The notes below the pieces were generated by a model. That model saw nothing but the letters and a program-made list of their open reading frames with translations, was not told the origin of the DNA and did not search any database. A stretch of DNA of 64,000 nucleotides, taken from NCBI RefSeq assembly GCF_003053725.1, contig NZ_QAYC01000012.1:1-64000 (forward strand). The letters are read 5' to 3'. The DNA is from Rhodovulum kholense (lineage in GTDB: Bacteria; Pseudomonadota; Alphaproteobacteria; Rhodobacterales; Rhodobacteraceae). Of the stretch, positions 33,002 through 40,656 are shown piece by piece (position 1 is the stretch's first letter; each line of letters starts with the position of its first letter). The translations under genes and the position numbers were made by a program.

Positions 33002-33070
33002 CGGCAGGCCGCGCCGCGCGGCCCGGGGGTGGGCCGCAGGACCGGCGGACGCTGCCGAAGCGCTTGCGGT

Positions 33071-34330
33071 TCAGGCCGCGGCGGCCTGAACGATCTCGGC
33101 CAGGGCGGCGGTCAGGCGGTCGACCTCGGCCAGCGTGTTGTAATGCACCATCGACACCCGCAGCACACCGCCATCGCCGGTTTCCCCCAGCGCCTCGACC
33201 AGCCGCCGGGCGTGGAAATCGCCATGGCGGATGGCGATGCCGTAGCCGTCCATCGCCCGCGTCATCGCCGCCGAATCGAGCCCGTCGAAGCGGAAGGACA
33301 CGGTCGGCACCCGCGCCGCGTCACCCGTTTGGGCGGGGCCGATCACCCGGCAGTCGTTGCGGGCGTTCAGCCAGGACAGCAGCCGGTCTGTCAGCAGGGC
33401 CTCGTGGCGCGCAATGGCGTCGAACCCGGCGGCCACCCGGTCGCGCAGGCTGGCATCGGCGGCCGCCCCGGCGCGGGTGCCCAGCGCCGCCAGATACTCG
33501 ACCACCCCTTCGGTGCTGTAGGCGAGCTCGTAATTGGGGTTGCCGGGTTCGAGTTTGCCGGGGACTTTGTCCTTGCCGTAGAAGTAGTGATAAAGCCCGT
33601 CGAGCCGCAGCAGCAGGTCGTACTTGCCATACATGATCGCGGTATGCGGCCCGTAGGTCTTGTACAGGCTGAAGACGTAGTAATCGACATCCCAGCCCTG
33701 CACGTCGATCAGCCGGTGCGGCGCATAGGCGACGGCATCGACGACGATCTGCGCGCCATGGTCATGGACGAACCGCGCGATCCGGGCCACCGGGGTGATA
33801 TGGCCGAGGATGTTCGAGACATGGGTGACGCAAACCAGCCGCGTCCGGTCGGACATCAGCGGCGCGAGATCCTCGAGGTTCAACTCGCAGGTCTCGGGGT
33901 CGAGCGGCCAGATCCTGACCTCGACCCCGAATTCGCGCAGCCGCATCCACGGGCCGATATTGCTTTCATGGTCGGCCATGGTCACGACGATCTCGTCGCC
34001 GGGCCGGAACTGGCTACGCATCGCGGCGGCAAGCGTCTGCATCAGCACTGTGGTCGAGGGGCCGAAGACGATCTCTTCGGGGCGGGCCGCATTGACCAGC
34101 GTCGCCGCCGCCCGGCGCCCGCGCATCAGCGCCTCGGCGGCGTCGAGCGAGACCTGATAGCTGCCGCCGATCTGCACGTTGCGATGGGTCAGGAACTCGG
34201 TCACCCGGTCGATGGCGCCGCGCACGGTCTGCGCGCCCCCGGCATTGTCGAAGAACACCCAGTCGTCGCGCAGGCCGGGAAACTGGCTTTGCACGAACGC
34301 CATGTCGAGCGGGTCGGTCGGTTCGGTCAT
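33071..34330 (-). CDS. Cysteine-desulfurase-like class V aminotransferase
   Basis: A 419-residue PLP enzyme of the SufS/CsdA type. Motifs: FFDNAGGAQT at the N-terminus, ADHESNIGPW (about 119), VVDAVAYAPH (about 196) and the PLP lysine Lys224 in VFSLYKTYGPH. The mobile loop that carries the active-site Cys in true desulfurases reads IRHGDFHARRL here and has no Cys, so it is probably not a sulfur donor. Proteins annotated TIGR01976 (cysteine desulfurase family) have the same trait; substrate unknown. It lies 28 bp downstream of the amino-acid ABC transporter genes in the same direction, so its substrate may be what that transporter imports. Confidence 0.85.
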   Translation of the reverse strand: MTEPTDPLDMAFVQSQFPGLRDDWVFFDNAGGAQTVRGAIDRVTEFLTHRNVQIGGSYQVSLDAAEALMRGRRAAATLVNAARPEEIVFGPSTTVLMQTLAAAMRSQFRPGDEIVVTMADHESNIGPWMRLREFGVEVRIWPLDPETCELNLEDLAPLMSDRTRLVCVTHVSNILGHITPVARIARFVHDHGAQIVVDAVAYAPHRLIDVQGWDVDYYVFSLYKTYGPHTAIMYGKYDLLLRLDGLYHYFYGKDKVPGKLEPGNPNYELAYSTEGVVEYLAALGTRAGAAADASLRDRVAAGFDAIARHEALLTDRLLSWLNARNDCRVIGPAQTGDAARVPTVSFRFDGLDSAAMTRAMDGYGIAIRHGDFHARRLVEALGETGDGGVLRVSMVHYNTLAEVDRLTAALAEIVQAAAA

Positions 34331-34358
34331 CGTCTGTCCTTGTCGGTAGAAGATCGCG

Positions 34359-35096
<738 letters not shown>

Positions 35097-35097
35097 C

Positions 35098-35769
35098 TCA
35101 ACGCCTCCTCGCGCCGAAGCGGCGCTCCATCCGGGTGACCAGCGCCACCAGCGGCCAGAGGAAGGCCAGATAGATCAGCGCGGCGCCGATCAGCGGGGTC
35201 GGGTTGGCGGCCAGCGCCTGAGCCTGGGTCGCCTGTTTCAGCAGGTCGGGCATCGCCACCACCGAGGCCAGGGCGGTGTCCTTGACGACGTTGATCGAGT
35301 TGTTGGTCAGGGGCGGGATCACCACCCGGATCGCCTGTGGCAGGATCACGTCGATCATGGTCTGGCGCGCGGTCAGACCCAGCGCGGCCGAGGCCTCGAA
35401 CTGGCCGCGCGGGATCGCCTCGATCCCGGCTCGAAAGATCTCGGCAGTATAGGCGCCCGAAACCAGCGACAGCGCGGTCATGGCCGACACGAAGGGCGAC
35501 AGCCGGATGCCGACGAAGGGCAGCGCGTAATAGACGACGATCAACAGCACCAGCACCGGGATCGAGCGGAAGACGTCGATATAGATCCGGGCCAGAAACC
35601 GCAGCGGCCACAGCGCGTAAAGCCGGACCATCGACAGGCCGAGGCCCAGAACCAGCCCGGCAAGGATGCTCGACGCGCCGAGCTGCAGCGTCACCCAGAG
35701 TCCCTTGACCAGCAGCGGCCAGGTCCGGACGAACACCTCGGCGTTCAGGAAGGTCTCGACGATTCCCAT
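35098..35769 (-). CDS. Polar amino-acid ABC transporter permease
   Basis: A 223-residue inner-membrane permease of the HisMQ family. About five membrane helices are predicted, and the coupling EAA loop is visible: [32 protein letters not shown] single permease gene is present, so the channel is a homodimer, or the second permease is elsewhere. It lies between the binding-protein gene (56 bp upstream, with a strong hairpin in the gap) and the ATPase gene. Confidence 0.93.
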   Translation of the reverse strand: MGIVETFLNAEVFVRTWPLLVKGLWVTLQLGASSILAGLVLGLGLSMVRLYALWPLRFLARIYIDVFRSIPVLVLLIVVYYALPFVGIRLSPFVSAMTALSLVSGAYTAEIFRAGIEAIPRGQFEASAALGLTARQTMIDVILPQAIRVVIPPLTNNSINVVKDTALASVVAMPDLLKQATQAQALAANPTPLIGAALIYLAFLWPLVALVTRMERRFGARRR

Positions 35770-35788
35770 GGGGGCCTTTCCCTGGAAG

Positions 35789-35815
35789 GGGGCCGCGCGG
35801 CGGTGGCGCGGCCCC
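35789..35815 (-). terminator. Hairpin between binding-protein and permease genes (attenuator or mRNA stabiliser)
   Basis: GGGGCCGCGC (35789-35798) and GCGCGGCCCC (35806-35815) form a perfect 10-bp stem with a 7-nt loop and no following T-run on either strand. In ABC importers such a hairpin after the binding-protein gene protects its mRNA and lowers downstream expression, so that the binding protein is in excess. Function inferred from position. Confidence 0.7.
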
Positions 35816-35824
35816 GGTCTCCGG

Positions 35825-36619
35825 TCAGTCGAGCGACGGCATCGGCAGGACGCGCACGGTCGAGGTGGTGTCCTCCGGCGCCTTGCCGAACCATTTCTCG
35901 TGCAGCGCGGCGATGGCGCCCTCGTCCTTCAGCGCGGTGATCGCGTCGTTCACGGTCTGGGCCAGCGGCGCGTCCTTGGCGAACATCATCGAGTATTTCT
36001 CGCCGGTCTCGATGCGCTGGACGACCTCGAGGTTGGGCTTGTCCTTGACGTAGTAAAGCAGCGCCGGAATGTCCGAGATATAGCCGTCGATCCGGCCCGC
36101 GGTCAGGTCCAGCATGGCGGGCGCAAGACCTTCGTAGCGGCGGATGTCGCCAAAGCCGTATTCGGCGCTGTGTTCGGTCGCCCACATGTCGCCGGTCGAG
36201 CCGGTATCGACGCCGACGGTCTTGCCCGACATCTCGTCCAGCGAGGCCGGGCCGCCCGCGACGACGGTCAGCGACTGGTCGCTGTCATAATAGGGCTGGG
36301 CGAAGGTGACCGATTCCAGCCGCTCGTCGGTGATGGTGATCGAGGACATGGCGATGTCGATCCGGCCCGACTGGACCGCCGAGAAAAGCCCGTTGAACGG
36401 GATGTTCACGATCTCGACCTCGGCGCCCAGCTTTTCGGCGACGGCATTCACCAGGTCGACCTCGAAGCCCACGAAGGCGCCGGTCTCGTCCTGAAACTCC
36501 CACGGCACGTTGCCGATATTGGCGCCGACGGTCAGCGTGTCCTGCGCCGCCGCGGGCACAGCCCCGCCTGCCAGAACCGCCAGCCCGAGCGCGGCGGCGG
36601 TCATCCCTGTCTTGGTCAT
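35825..36619 (-). CDS. Periplasmic polar-amino-acid-binding protein
   Basis: A 264-residue family 3 solute-binding protein with a signal peptide (about 26 residues, ending AVPAAAQD). Domain signatures: NVPWEFQDETGAFVGFEVDL, SSITITDERLESVTFAQPYY and DTGSTGDMWATEH are those of the PAAT receptors (HisJ/GlnH type). ATG at 36619 is preferred because the signal peptide begins there; GGGGATCG is upstream. First gene of the operon, divergent from the GntR gene that probably regulates it. The ligand is likely a polar or modified amino acid; not determinable here. Confidence 0.94.
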   Translation of the reverse strand: MTKTGMTAAALGLAVLAGGAVPAAAQDTLTVGANIGNVPWEFQDETGAFVGFEVDLVNAVAEKLGAEVEIVNIPFNGLFSAVQSGRIDIAMSSITITDERLESVTFAQPYYDSDQSLTVVAGGPASLDEMSGKTVGVDTGSTGDMWATEHSAEYGFGDIRRYEGLAPAMLDLTAGRIDGYISDIPALLYYVKDKPNLEVVQRIETGEKYSMMFAKDAPLAQTVNDAITALKDEGAIAALHEKWFGKAPEDTTSTVRVLPMPSLD

Positions 36620-36650
36620 TGTCGATCCCCGTTGGTTATGATTCTGGATT

Positions 36651-36667
36651 GACCGGACAAACCGGTC
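36651..36667. promoter_or_regulatory. Putative operator in the ABC-transporter/GntR divergent region
   Basis: GACCGG and CCGGTC form a 6-bp inverted repeat with a 5-bp spacer. A further copy of CCGGTC-like sequence (GGCCGGTCC) lies about 25 bp on. It sits 31 bp before the transporter start and 75 bp before the GntR start, a good place for a FadR-type regulator to control both. Confidence 0.5.
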
Positions 36668-36741
36668 GGACCAGTATGGGACCATGAGGCCGGTCCGAAT
36701 GCAAGAGCCCAAGTTGCGGACCTTGCGGCGCGGGCGATAGG

Positions 36742-37461
36742 ATGGCCGGACGGGAGGATGCGATGATTTCCCATGACGACAAGGTGCCGGTCGCGCAGGC
36801 CACGGCGCGGCATCTGCAAGAGATGATCCGGTCGGGCGAGTTGAAGCACGGCGAGAAGATGCCGTCGCAGCGAGTGTTGTCCGAGCGGCTGAGGGTGTCG
36901 CGCCCGACGTTGCGCGAGGCGCTTCTGACGCTCGAGACGCTGGGTCTGGTGCGTACGCTGCCCGCGCGCGGCACCTTCGTGGTCGACCCCGAGGACGACG
37001 AGCGCCTGCCCGCGCCCTGGCGCTATGACGGCGCGTTCAGCATCGGCGACGTGTTCCAGTCGCGCCTGCTGATCGAGACCGAGCTGTGTCGGCTGGCGGC
37101 CGGGCATCTGGGCGCGGCCGATCTCGACGCACTGGAGCATGCCAACGCGACCTTCGAACGCGCCTGGAGCCAGGGCGATCTGGTGGCCCATGTCGAGGCC
37201 GACCTGCGGCTGCACGAAACCATCGCCCGGGCCTGCCCGAACCGGATGCTGTGGCGGCTGTACCAGTCGGTGCAGAGCCTCCTGACCGAAAGCCAGCGCC
37301 AGCCGATTCCCAACACCGCCCGCGACCGCATGGCGCAGTCGATCGCCGAACACCGCCAGATCATCGCCGCGCTGCGGGCGGGCGACGGGGCGGGCAGCGC
37401 GGCGGCGATGGGTGCCCATATCCGCAACACCGCCAGCAGCGCCGGGATCGTTCTGGCCTGA
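36742..37461 (+). CDS. FadR-subfamily GntR transcriptional regulator
   Basis: A 239-residue regulator. An N-terminal winged helix (about 10-72: IRSGELKHGEKMPSQRVLSE, then RVSRPTLREALLTLETLGLV) precedes an FCD ligand domain (about 95-230) with the metal-binding His residues in ADLRLHETIA and later IAEHRQII. FCD regulators answer to organic or amino acids. The gene is divergent from the ABC-transporter operon across 122 bp with a palindrome, so it is the likely regulator of that operon and of its own gene. Confidence 0.92.
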   Translation: MAGREDAMISHDDKVPVAQATARHLQEMIRSGELKHGEKMPSQRVLSERLRVSRPTLREALLTLETLGLVRTLPARGTFVVDPEDDERLPAPWRYDGAFSIGDVFQSRLLIETELCRLAAGHLGAADLDALEHANATFERAWSQGDLVAHVEADLRLHETIARACPNRMLWRLYQSVQSLLTESQRQPIPNTARDRMAQSIAEHRQIIAALRAGDGAGSAAAMGAHIRNTASSAGIVLA

Positions 37462-37488
37462 GGTCTCGCCTGAGCCTGCGCGCGCCGC

Positions 37489-38922
37489 TCAGAACCGGGC
37501 GGGCAGGGTGAACCGCGCCTCGAACCCGTTTGACCTGCCGGGGCGCGGCGACAGGAGGTCAATCCGCCCCGCGGCGCGGTCGGCGATGGTGCGCACGATG
37601 GCAAGCCCCAGCCCCGCGCCCTCGGCCCCGCCATTCGAGCGGGCAAAGCGCGCGGTCAGCCGCGCCAGATCCTCGGGCGGGACCGGCGCGCCGCCATTGG
37701 CGACCGACAGCACGCCGCCCGGACTCAGCGCGACCTCGACCGGCTCGTCCGCGGCGCCGTGTTTCAGCGCGTTCTCGATCAGGTTGCGGCAGAGGATGCC
37801 GAAGGCGTCGGGGTCGAGGTCGGACAACACCGGCGTCTCGGGCATCGTCAGGGCGATGCGCCCGGCCGAGCCCAGCCGTTCGAGATCGCCCGCCACGATC
37901 CGCAGCACCGCGCGCAGGTCCGAGGGTTCGGCCACCCGCAGCCGCGCGCCCTCGGCGCGGGCCAGCTGCATCAGCTTTTCGGACAGGCTGTTCAGCCGTT
38001 TCAGGGTGGTCTCGATCTCGGCGGCGCGGGCCGCGGCGCTTCGGTCGGCGGTTTCGGCGCGCAGCCGCTGGGCCTGGGCTATGGCCCCCGCGACCGGCGT
38101 GCGCAGCTCGTGCGCGGCATTGGCGGCAAAGCTGCGTTCGGCCTCGAAGGCGGCGCGCAGGCGGGACAGCAGGTCGTTGATGCTGCCGACAATGGGGCGC
38201 AGCTCGGTCGGCAGGCCGCCATCGCCCAGCGCCGAGAGATTGCGCGAGCCGCGTTCCGCCAGCTGCTGGCGAAGGCTGCGCACCGGGCGCAGGCTGGTGC
38301 CCACCGCAATCACGATGGCCAGCAGGCTGAGCGGGATCACCACCGCCAGCGGCATGGCGAGGTTCGTTGCCATCTCGCGCGCCATGTGCCTGCGGCGCGA
38401 CAGGGGTTCCGCCACGGCGATGGTCACGTCCTCGTCGCGCGCGGATTCGTAGAACAGGCGGTGGGTCGCGGTGCGGCTGAAGCCCTCGCGCCGGAACGGC
38501 GGAAAGTCCTCCGGTTCGGCATCCTCGGAGATCAGCAGGATCGAGCCGTCGCCGTCGCGCACGACATAGCTCAGATCCTCGACATCGCCGTTGAACTGCC
38601 GGATGCGTTCGGACCATTCCTCGGCATGCCGGTTGCGGCGGCCCTCGTGCCGGTCGTCGTCATCGTCATCCTTGCGGCGATGTCCGTCCCGCTCGCCCCG
38701 GACGAGCGGCCCCAGCGCCAGCCCCCGGTCGCGCCCCTCATGGGCGCGCACCGCCAGCGGCAGCAGCCGGTGCGCCGCATCGCGCAGGGCGCCGTCGAAG
38801 ACCTCGTCCATCTCGTGGCTCAGCTCGCGCAGCGTGGCGCCCGCCGCGGCGATCCACAGTACGGTCACCGCCAGCCCCACCGCCAGCGCCAGCCGTCCCT
38901 GCAGCGAACGCGGTCCCCTCAC
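37489..38922 (-). CDS. Sensor histidine kinase with an Asp/His/Arg-rich periplasmic loop
   Basis: A 477-residue kinase: membrane helix (about 12-32), periplasmic domain (33-190), second helix (about 190-212), HAMP-like part, dimerisation domain with His in ANAAHELRTP (about 270), and ATPase domain with NLIENALKHG, GLGLAIVRTI. The periplasmic domain contains DGHRRKDDDDDDRHEGRR at about 79-96, a metal-binding type of sequence which resembles the acidic patch of the secreted protein encoded at 39724. The start overlaps the response-regulator stop (ATGA). Architecture is that of QseC/PmrB-like sensors. A metal ion is the natural guess for its signal, but not demonstrated. Confidence 0.93.
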   Translation of the reverse strand: MRGPRSLQGRLALAVGLAVTVLWIAAAGATLRELSHEMDEVFDGALRDAAHRLLPLAVRAHEGRDRGLALGPLVRGERDGHRRKDDDDDDRHEGRRNRHAEEWSERIRQFNGDVEDLSYVVRDGDGSILLISEDAEPEDFPPFRREGFSRTATHRLFYESARDEDVTIAVAEPLSRRRHMAREMATNLAMPLAVVIPLSLLAIVIAVGTSLRPVRSLRQQLAERGSRNLSALGDGGLPTELRPIVGSINDLLSRLRAAFEAERSFAANAAHELRTPVAGAIAQAQRLRAETADRSAAARAAEIETTLKRLNSLSEKLMQLARAEGARLRVAEPSDLRAVLRIVAGDLERLGSAGRIALTMPETPVLSDLDPDAFGILCRNLIENALKHGAADEPVEVALSPGGVLSVANGGAPVPPEDLARLTARFARSNGGAEGAGLGLAIVRTIADRAAGRIDLLSPRPGRSNGFEARFTLPARF

Positions 38923-39578
38923 GGGTTGCCCAGCCGGTAGCCGAGCCCGCGCTCGGTGTCGATCACGCTGCGGCCGAGCTTCTTGCGCAACCGGCTGACA
39001 TGCACCTCGATGGTGTTGCTTTCGATGCTGTCGTCGAAGGAATAAAGCCGCTCCTCAAGCTGCGCCTTGGACAAAAGCCGCCCAGGCGCCTGCACGAAGG
39101 CCTCGAACAGCGCCCATTCGCGATGGGTCAGCGTCACCGGGCGGCCGTCTCGGCGCACCGCCTTGGCGGCCAGGTCGATTTCCAGCGGCCCCAGATGGAT
39201 CAGCGGGTTGGGGTTGCCCGCATAGCGCCGGGCGACCGACCCGATCCGGGCCGACAGCTCGTCCAGATCGAAGGGTTTCACCATGTAGTCGTCGGCGCCC
39301 GCGTTCAGCCCCTCGATCCGGTCCGACACCTGGTCGAGCGCAGTCAGGATGATGACCGGCGTCGCGTCGCCCCGTGCCCGCATCCGGCGCAGGAAGGGAA
39401 TGCCGCGCCCGTCGGGCAGCATCAGGTCCAGCAGCACCAGATCGAAGGCGCCGACCGCCAGCGTGTCGTCGGCTGCATCGAGCCGCTTGGCCCAGTCGGC
39501 GGAATGGCCGTCGGCCCGCAGCTGGTCGGCCACCGCGGCCCCCAGCACCGTATCGTCCTCGATCAGCAGGATGCGCAT
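38919..39578 (-). CDS. OmpR-family response regulator (PmrA/QseB-like)
   Basis: A 219-residue regulator. The receiver domain has the acidic pair Glu7/Asp8/Asp9 (LIEDDT), phosphoacceptor Asp51 (LLDLMLPD), Thr79 region (ILTALDQ) and Lys101 (VKPFDL). The C-terminal winged helix (about 125-219) ends with SNTIEVHVSRLRKKLG, the recognition helix of the OmpR group. It is the first gene of the pair with the kinase. A CTTCAG-N5-CGTCAG direct repeat lies 44-60 bp upstream, and a second one upstream of the DUF4405 gene, which are likely its own binding sites. Confidence 0.96.
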   Translation of the reverse strand: MRILLIEDDTVLGAAVADQLRADGHSADWAKRLDAADDTLAVGAFDLVLLDLMLPDGRGIPFLRRMRARGDATPVIILTALDQVSDRIEGLNAGADDYMVKPFDLDELSARIGSVARRYAGNPNPLIHLGPLEIDLAAKAVRRDGRPVTLTHREWALFEAFVQAPGRLLSKAQLEERLYSFDDSIESNTIEVHVSRLRKKLGRSVIDTERGLGYRLGNP

Positions 39579-39621
39579 CGGTTCGTCCTTCGTGCTGGGG
39601 CCAGTCTATAGCCCCCCCTCC

Positions 39622-39638
39622 CTGACGGGAAGCTGAAG
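39622..39638 (-). promoter_or_regulatory. Response-regulator box upstream of the response-regulator gene
   Basis: Minus strand: CTTCAG-CTTCC-CGTCAG, two 6-bp half sites with an 11-bp period, the geometry of PmrA/OmpR-family boxes. The site at 44446-44462 has the same half sites and spacing in the same orientation relative to its gene. Autoregulation is the simplest reading. Confidence 0.65.
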
Positions 39639-39653
39639 AGGAAACTGCACGGG

Positions 39654-39670
39654 CGTCAGGCACGGATCAG
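39654..39670 (+). promoter_or_regulatory. Possible second box upstream of the secreted Asp-rich protein gene
   Basis: Plus strand: CGTCAG-GCACG-GATCAG, the same 6-N5-6 direct-repeat geometry as the neighbouring box, but with a weaker second half site. It lies 54 bp before the start at 39724, where an activator could work. Confidence 0.45.
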
Positions 39671-39723
39671 GCGTCGGCCGGAAAACGGTCCCATCGAAGG
39701 GTTCACCTGAAAGGGACAAAGCC

Positions 39724-40143
39724 ATGACACCGACCCTCAAATCCGCCCCGCTGCTGGCCGCGATTCTTGCCCTCGGGATGACCGGGACCGCACTCGCCCA
39801 GGCCGATGGCGGCACCCAGATCCGTCCGCGCCCGTCCGCGCCGATGGCGCAGCAGGACGGCAGCGGTCAGGCCTACTGGGGCACCGGCCGCAGCGACCGG
39901 CACCATGGCCGCTGGGCCGACGACGAAGACGACGACGACGACGATCGGGGCTGGTTCGGTTTCGGCCGCGACGATGACGACCGCGGCCGCCGCGACCGGT
40001 CGCACGCGACGCGCCGCTCGGGCGATTGCGACTCGCGCGGGGGCCGGTCCCGCGCCCAGGCTCAGCCCGCGCCGGGGTCCGTCGCACCGCCCGCCAACGG
40101 CTTGTTCAACAACGGCGCCGCGCCGCGCGCGCAGTCCAACTGA
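39724..40143 (+). CDS. Secreted Asp/His/Arg-rich protein
   Basis: A 139-residue protein with a Sec signal peptide (about 25 residues, ending ALAQA). The mature part is low-complexity. An acidic block (WADDEDDDDDDRG, then FGRDDDDRGRRDRSH) sits beside a His pair (DRHHGRW), and the C-terminus is Pro/Ala-rich. No fold is expected; metal or polycation binding is plausible. AAAGGG lies 9 nt before the ATG. It is the first gene of the flavin-reductase operon and divergent from the two-component pair, whose sensor has a similar acidic loop. Confidence 0.8.
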   Translation: MTPTLKSAPLLAAILALGMTGTALAQADGGTQIRPRPSAPMAQQDGSGQAYWGTGRSDRHHGRWADDEDDDDDDRGWFGFGRDDDDRGRRDRSHATRRSGDCDSRGGRSRAQAQPAPGSVAPPANGLFNNGAAPRAQSN

Positions 40144-40175
40144 TCCCGGCACGCCCGGCCAAAGGAGATCCGACC

Positions 40176-40646
40176 ATGAAGACCCTGCTTTCCGCCCTCG
40201 CCCTGACCACGGCGCTGACCGCGCCCGGTCTGGCCTTTGCCAAGGAGGTGACCTTCACCACCCAGATGGCCAATTACGGCGGTGACGGCGCCTATCTGGC
40301 CTATTACGTCACCGATGCTTCGGGCGCCTATGTGGGCTCGCTCTGGATGGCGGGGGCCAAGGCCAAATACTACAAGAGCCTCTCGGACTGGTACCGCGCC
40401 ACCGGCGGCAATGCCGCCGAGGTGGCGGGGATCACCGGCGCCAGCGTCGGCGCCGGACGGACGCTGACCGTCAGTTTCGATCTGGCCGACGCGCTTTTCG
40501 ACGCGGGCTATCAGCTGCATGTGGACGCGGCGGTCGAGGACATGCGCGACAGCCCCTCCGAGATCGTGGTGCCCCTGACCACCGAGGGCGCGGGCCAGCC
40601 GGTCGCGGGCCGCGGCTATATCGCCAGCTTCGCCTACGAGATGTGA
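40176..40646 (+). CDS. Secreted DUF2271 protein
   Basis: A 156-residue protein with a signal peptide (about 22 residues, ending LAFA) followed by the DUF2271 fold: YLAYYVTDASGAYVGSLWMAG with a later YHLHVDAAVED-like strand (QLHVDAAVED). DUF2271 proteins are found next to PepSY and ApbE genes, as here, and are thought to be periplasmic partners of the flavin-based reductase. AAAGGAG stands 8 nt before the ATG. Only 10 bp separate it from the reductase gene. Biochemical role unknown. Confidence 0.88.
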   Translation: MKTLLSALALTTALTAPGLAFAKEVTFTTQMANYGGDGAYLAYYVTDASGAYVGSLWMAGAKAKYYKSLSDWYRATGGNAAEVAGITGASVGAGRTLTVSFDLADALFDAGYQLHVDAAVEDMRDSPSEIVVPLTTEGAGQPVAGRGYIASFAYEM

Positions 40647-40656
40647 GGAGACCCCG

